Positions 58,946 through 64,000 of a stretch of 64,000 bases of DNA are shown one piece after another. A program made the position numbers and the translations under genes. Below the pieces are notes generated by a model that was given only the letters and a program-made list of their open reading frames with translations, searched no databases and was not told the origin of the DNA. Each line of letters begins with the position of its first letter. Position 1 is the first letter of the stretch. Source of the DNA: Labia minor (taxonomy: Eukaryota; Arthropoda; Insecta; Dermaptera; Spongiphoridae); the NCBI GenBank assembly GCA_963082975.1, contig OY720344.1, positions 36,138,033 through 36,202,032 of the forward strand, read 5' to 3'.

Positions 58946-59165
58946 ACCGACCGACGATAGAAAGGGAAGGTAATGTTTTCACACCAAATTTTACATGTGG
59001 AGATTTTTACATATCCTCATTTTGTTAACCGAAAAAAGTATTTTTAGCATGATTGTCCGTCTGTCCGTCTGTCCATTGTGTACGGCTCAACGGATTTTGA
59101 TAAAATTTGATATATTTAATTAATGCATCAGTAACATGTATTCATCAACTTTTGGGGGACACGTG
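58946..59165 (+). mobile_element. Helentron-like (HINE) family 2 copy, 5' part
   Basis: Begins TACCGACCGACGATAGAAAG after a T run and carries TTTTCACACCAAATTTTACA, three GTCTGTCC-type repeats (about 59049-59071) and CGGATTTTGATAAAATTTGA. It matches the nested copy at 30147. The 3' limit is uncertain. Confidence 0.6.
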
Positions 59166-60295
59166 CCTCCTCCCCCTCGACCCCGACGCCTATGCCTTTA
59201 AGTAAATTTATTCGCGGATTGGCGGTTGATAAACGCTGAATTAGATTATTTAGATAATATTTTAATTTTAATATATATGAATTGTATTATTAATTGTTAA
59301 TAATTATTATCTACAACTGTTTATTTTTTATCTAAGAATACTTAAACTTGAAACGATTATTGATGTCTAATTCATTTATTTTCAATTACATAATGATATT
59401 AATATGTGATATTTGTAACATTGATTAAAATAATATTTTATTAGTTACATATCTTTAGAATTATTTTACAATATATTTAATAGAAATATTATAATAAAAT
59501 AAATTTTTGATAAATCTCTTGAGAATTAATTTTAATAAATATTCCTTTTAAAATGTGGTTTTATTTAGATTTAGCACTACATGTATTAAAGCTCTTTGAA
59601 GATACTTTATGGATAGAAGTGTCATTGACCAAGTGTAATCATATTTAATGGGACAACAGAATGAAATTTATTGAAAGGGCAATAAGTATATGCTCCTTAA
59701 CTATCGATTCCTCTAATTATTATTTAGTTTATTATATCATATATGATTTGGTGACTCCATAAGGATCGTAACTCATTGAACTTAATATAAATACAAAAAT
59801 TAGTTTTGAAATTAATTTTTCAAATGTTTGGGGGGCACGTCTAATAGTAATTAAAATAAAAAAAATTCACTATTAACGAATGTAAGAATATTAATTCAAT
59901 TAAAACAAGAAAAATAAAATCTTAAAAGCAATTCATTTCACATTATTTATAAGATACATTATGATGTAATTATACAAATGAAGATAGGCATTCCAAGCCT
60001 CATGATCCTTGTAAGGCTAAACAAATAAATTAAGTTTTAAGCAATTTTAATGATACAACATAAGAAAGACTAAATAAATAAATATTATATCGATTTATGG
60101 TGGCTAATAGTCATCATTTTAAATTTAAACTTTCCAGATTTTAAATATTTGAAAATAATTTAAAAAGAAATTAATAAAATTATTATTATTAAAATAAAGA
60201 TTGAATTTGTGAAAAAAAAACTTACTTATAATTTCAAAGAAAAATTATTATAGTTATTCAAATTAAAATTATGTAATATATAATATATAAGTATA
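59166..60295. other. AT-rich DNA
   Basis: Nothing recognised beyond a C-rich patch at 59160-59195. Confidence 0.4.
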
Positions 60296-60385
60296 TTCAT
60301 TTGACATATCATTTATCACTGTAAGTTTAATATACTAAATATTATAATGCGTTAAAACTCCAATTTTCATTTAGAGACACCCCCG
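60296..60385 (-). mobile_element. Isolated terminal repeat of the 4-kb Tc1/mariner family
   Basis: About 90 bases match the reverse complement of the left end of the element at 3985 (ATCATTTATCACTGTAAG, then TAATGCGTTAAAACTCC and CATTTAGAGACACCCCCG), followed by TA (60386-60387). No partner end lies nearby, so it is a truncated copy. Confidence 0.7.
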
Positions 60386-60387
60386 TA

Positions 60388-61544
60388 TATAAGTATTGGG
60401 TAATTATTTCCATGAGCGCCAATAAACCGAATTTAAAAAACCGAAAAGTCGTTGTGGGAATTCAACGTTGGGATAAGATACAGGTTGTTGATATAATCCA
60501 AATTTTGAATTTGACTGATTAAAAAAAAATAATTACAATTTTTTTCTTTACTTTAAAAATGAGAAAAGAGAGAGAAACAAGCCTTTTATTTGTCACTATA
60601 CTTACACCTATACAATATATGTGATGTGATATCATATCCAGATTGGAACGTGATATTACGGCGCCTGGTGCAAAAGAATAAAAAAGGAGCTTTCTTCGTA
60701 TACTTTTCTATTAAAATGTTTTTTTTTTTTTGTAGATAAAAGCTTATTTAATTTAAAATTATAAATAAAATTAATAAAAGATATTACAAAAAAAATATAA
60801 ATAAACAATAATTAAATAAAATTGTGAATAAATACTTAAATGTTTATACAAAAAACAAGTTATATAAATAAATATAGACTCTAATTGTATAACATTTAAA
60901 ATAACTAATATAAAAACGAAATAAAATGTTTACCCTGGGTGCTTTACAATCCAAAAATTTTCTTACTAATGTATTGTAACTGTAATTATCGTGACTCATC
61001 CTTATCGTTTGGCGTTTTTATAATACAATGCTTGGTGCCAACGCACCGCTAGCACCACCCACGCTATGATTCTGGTCAAACCATAAAGGAACAAATAATG
61101 AAAGAGCTTTGCATCTAAGTTAGATGCAACTTTTAAAGTTTATAATATTTCAACTATAATAGAGAGGTACGTAATTTTAATAAAGACAAGAAAAAAAATA
61201 GACAAGCACAATAATCTCAATTAGATTTTAATTCTATAAATGAATTGATTTTTGTTGAATTAGAAACTAAGGATTGGAAATGTAAATTGCGCCTATGGCA
61301 AGCAACGTTCTTGCACTCTTCTCGGGCGATACATATGTTGTTGTTTTTTAACAAGATATTTCATATTACATTTATCCATTTTTCGCAATGTCTCTCTTTT
61401 GCTTACGTAGTTTTGAATACTCAAATTTATATCTACATATATAAATATCTTTACGTTAGGTTTTTTTTCGCGTCCACTCTTCAGTAGCGACATAACACGC
61501 CAGTTATATAACTTAAACACTGAAATAATAAATATATAATTTTC
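60388..61544. other. Intergenic DNA with small GC-richer patches
   Basis: The patches 60410-60480 and 61010-61080 are less AT-rich. The two overlapping open frames at 61245-61520 have no coding support. No element was named. Confidence 0.35.
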
Positions 61545-61690
61545 ATATAATATAATATCTCTGTCTCTGTAGCTCTACGGGACTCGAAAATTCTTAGGCG
61601 CAGTAACCTCATTTAAATCTCCAACTGTCCCTATCCTGAGCCACAACCATCCAACTCCTACCCTCTCCCATTTCTCTCACGTCCCTTCCT
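61545..61690 (-). mobile_element. Non-LTR retrotransposon 3' tail fragment
   Basis: The reverse strand contains GGCTCAGGATAGGGACAGTT and CGAGTCCCGTAGAGCTACAG, the tail of the same LINE family seen at 4760 and 19.65 kb. Only about 145 bases remain. Confidence 0.6.
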
Positions 61691-62189
61691 ATATAATAAT
61701 ATAAATATATTGATATACATAACACATAATAAATAACTTAGTTACAAAAATATCTCTAAAATTCCAAGATTTTGGCGTCTCACAAAAAACTTTCTAATAA
61801 AACTTCCTATTAAAAAAAATAATGAATATGATAAATTTAGATAAATAAAAAATATAAATATAAATAATAAATATCCAAATATTATTATATTTATCACTTT
61901 TTTGTCGGTGCCTTACCACTGAGTGAGATCTTCGCTTTTGAGATCTCCTCCCCTCCCCCTCCAAGATTGTTATATAATAAGATCTTTTCAATTCTATTGT
62001 TTAGTATATATATATTTAATAAAACGTATATAAAAAGTAATTGTGATATATGTGAACAAATATTTTATTAAACTTCAAAAAATAAATATTTTAATAGAAG
62101 TTTTAGAAATATTATATAATCTAAATAGAAACTATAATTATATATATAATACTTATATATAATTTTAACCTTCTCTACAAACCCTCTCT
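61691..62189. other. AT-rich DNA
   Basis: Nothing recognised. Confidence 0.4.
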
Positions 62190-62480
62190 TGAAAGACACA
62201 ATAAAGGTAAAAGATTATCTGAAAAAGAACAGACATTCAGAAAAGAACAAACTTGGACTAGATTGAGATGTGGGACAAGGAAAATATAATAAATGCAAAT
62301 ATAATACTTAGGATCATTTACAAAAATGCACAAAAATAGACATATACATTAACGAAGAATGGAACAAATGGAGACAAGTTCAAAGGACGATATTTTTAAA
62401 AGGATTTTAGAGTGATCTATGGATAGGCCAATTTAACCTCGATATTAAGACTAAATGGTGTGAGTTCCTTCAAATAAAGG
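62190..62480 (+). mobile_element. Possible LINE ORF2 C-terminal fragment
   Basis: + strand translations give TWTRLRCGT and then, across a frame change, KCKYNTEDHLQKCTK, resembling the Cys/His end of a non-LTR polyprotein (C..C....H....C). The similarity is short and the reading needs frame shifts, so this is tentative. Confidence 0.3.
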
Positions 62481-64000
62481 AAAAGAAAAATTTATCTTTG
62501 TATAGTATTATGATGTAATTGTGATATCTTAATATTTCACTTCTTTCTTATTAGAATTAATTTTTACTGCTAATTATAGTTAAATCTAGCTTAAACGTCA
62601 CAAAGAGAAGGGGGAGAATACTAAATAAATAAAATAATATATATATATATAATTTATTATTTTAACATGATATTTAAATTGATTTCGAATGCGATGACTC
62701 GTGTGGTGCGTTCCGTGCCAGGCATTTTTATCTTTCATATATATATATATATATATATATAAATTAATGGATAAATTTATCGTAGGTTAATAACTTTATA
62801 TGAACTAATAAAAAAATAAGGAATAAAAATATATTCTTTTAAATCTATAATTAATAAATAAACATTTGACTTATAATATAAGAATGGAAATAATTACAAT
62901 ATAAAAATTTAAATATTAATTAGTTTAATTTATAATTACTTTATAAAAATAAAATTTAGATGTATTTAAATTAAATAGGATTCGATGTTATAATATTTTT
63001 TATTATTATATACCAGGGGTGAGCTCACATGAACCTTAATTGGAGTCGCGTTTGCTTATGTGTGTGTGTGTGTGTTATGTGCTATTATATAAATAATATT
63101 TTTTTTTTGTACCTATGATAAAATGCGAAAAAACTCAATTTAGCAAATATTGCTATCTATTTTTAGTACTTTGCAAGTATATAGAGGTATTTGTTTGAAT
63201 ATGAACAAACTATAATAATATGTTCAATAGACAAGGCATATATGAAAAAGAGGGTGACTCCTGGGGTCTCTTGAGAGAGGAAATGGAAAATTGGCATGTG
63301 TTAGGTGTAAAAGGGGTAGTAAGTTCTTCGAGGTTGTTGATTGTGCGCTGAGGCGAAAACCACCTCAAGAGTCATCTCGGAAAAGGCTTTTCTCTGCACC
63401 CTCAACCAAGACGACTGCGGAGACGCTTATCAAAATTTCATTTAGATATATTATTTTTAAAGAAAATGAAAAGAAGTGATTCTCTTCATCTTCTCTCAAC
63501 ATCAGATTATTATTATTATTAATATAGGTAGATATTTTATAAAACAAAATATTTACTTTGTATAAAATAATTGGGTTAAAAAAAAATTGGCTTTTGTTTC
63601 AAGAGAGCCAAGGCAAAAAAAAAAGTTTTTTAGAATTATGATAAAAGAAGGAAGAAAAGATGAGGAAAATAAATATTTTCATTTTTAATCTATCCTTCTT
63701 TTATATATAATATAAATACAGTATAAGTATATATTCTCTTTTAAATATAAATTAAATAAAAAACTCAAGTTTTTAATAATAATGATAATATAAAAACAGA
63801 ATATTCATAAAAAACAATAATTTTTGTTATCATTAAATAAAAAGAAAAATTCCAGTAGTAATTAAAGATATTTTTAAAGAAAGAAATATACAAATTAATA
63901 AAAATATAATTAGAATATATTTTAACAAAATTTATTATATAAGATAACTAATTAATTTATTTTATCTTTATTAATAAAAATAAAAAGAATTACTTATTAT
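62481..64000. other. AT-rich DNA to the window end
   Basis: TA microsatellite (about 62738-62760) and TG microsatellite (about 63059-63074). A hAT-like end (CAGGGGTGAGCTCAC at 63014) has no visible partner. The open frame at 63291-63479 is in a slightly GC-richer patch (63240-63440) but has no supporting signals. Confidence 0.35.

Noticed and set aside
63014-63060. CAGGGGTGAGCTCAC, another possible hAT end
   Set aside because: No partner end is visible before the window stops.
1-64000. tRNA, rRNA and CRISPR arrays
   Set aside because: No cloverleaf B-box context, ribosomal segment or regularly spaced repeat array was seen by eye. A covariance search would be needed to exclude degenerate tRNAs.

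Overview
This is a very AT-rich, intron-bearing animal sequence with dense interspersed repeats. Spliced GT-AG genes, an arthropod-type TCAGTC initiator in front of one gene, and the mix of mariner, hAT, Helentron-like and non-LTR elements point to an arthropod. A parasitic copepod such as a sea louse would fit, but that is inference and not proven by the sequence.

Three host genes are supported. (1) At the left edge, + strand, lie the last two exons (3..233 and 535..1224) of a gene whose product I do not recognise. It is Ser/Thr/Pro-rich and ends in a strongly basic tail. (2) The - strand carries a large gene, 12217 to 40559 or beyond, in at least 13 coding exons. It encodes an SLC6 monoamine transporter, best called a dopamine-transporter-type protein (DAT/NET clade; an octopamine transporter is the main alternative). 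All 13 exons join in phase into 623 residues covering all 12 membrane helices and the C-terminus. Only the extreme N-terminus is missing, and 44171..44230 is a candidate for part of it. (3) On the + strand, 55320..57834 is a complete two-exon gene for a small secreted leucine-rich-repeat protein of 267 residues.

Most of the rest is introns and intergenic DNA filled with mobile-element remains. From left to right these include: a nested composite (a hAT MITE and a non-LTR fragment inside a Tc1/mariner-superfamily element, 3985..5577, all with target duplications); a hAT MITE (7482..7752); a perfect 111-bp inverted repeat (10957..11217); two Helentron-like (HINE) families scattered through the transporter introns; four copies of one mariner family; a broken gypsy-like retroelement (about 35051..37710); a second hAT MITE (37730..38035); a solo LTR (39204..39721); non-LTR reverse transcriptase debris (41.3-43.6 kb); and a TA-flanked MITE (49867..50429).

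The more unusual items are hammerhead-ribozyme-like cores at about 17.0, 18.3 and 20.2 kb, an orphan exon-like open segment at 9770..9960, unexplained GC-elevated islands (23.7, 28.4, 48.6-48.9 and 50.7-51.0 kb), and a Phe-to-Tyr change at an aromatic gate position of the transporter. No tRNA, rRNA or CRISPR array was seen.
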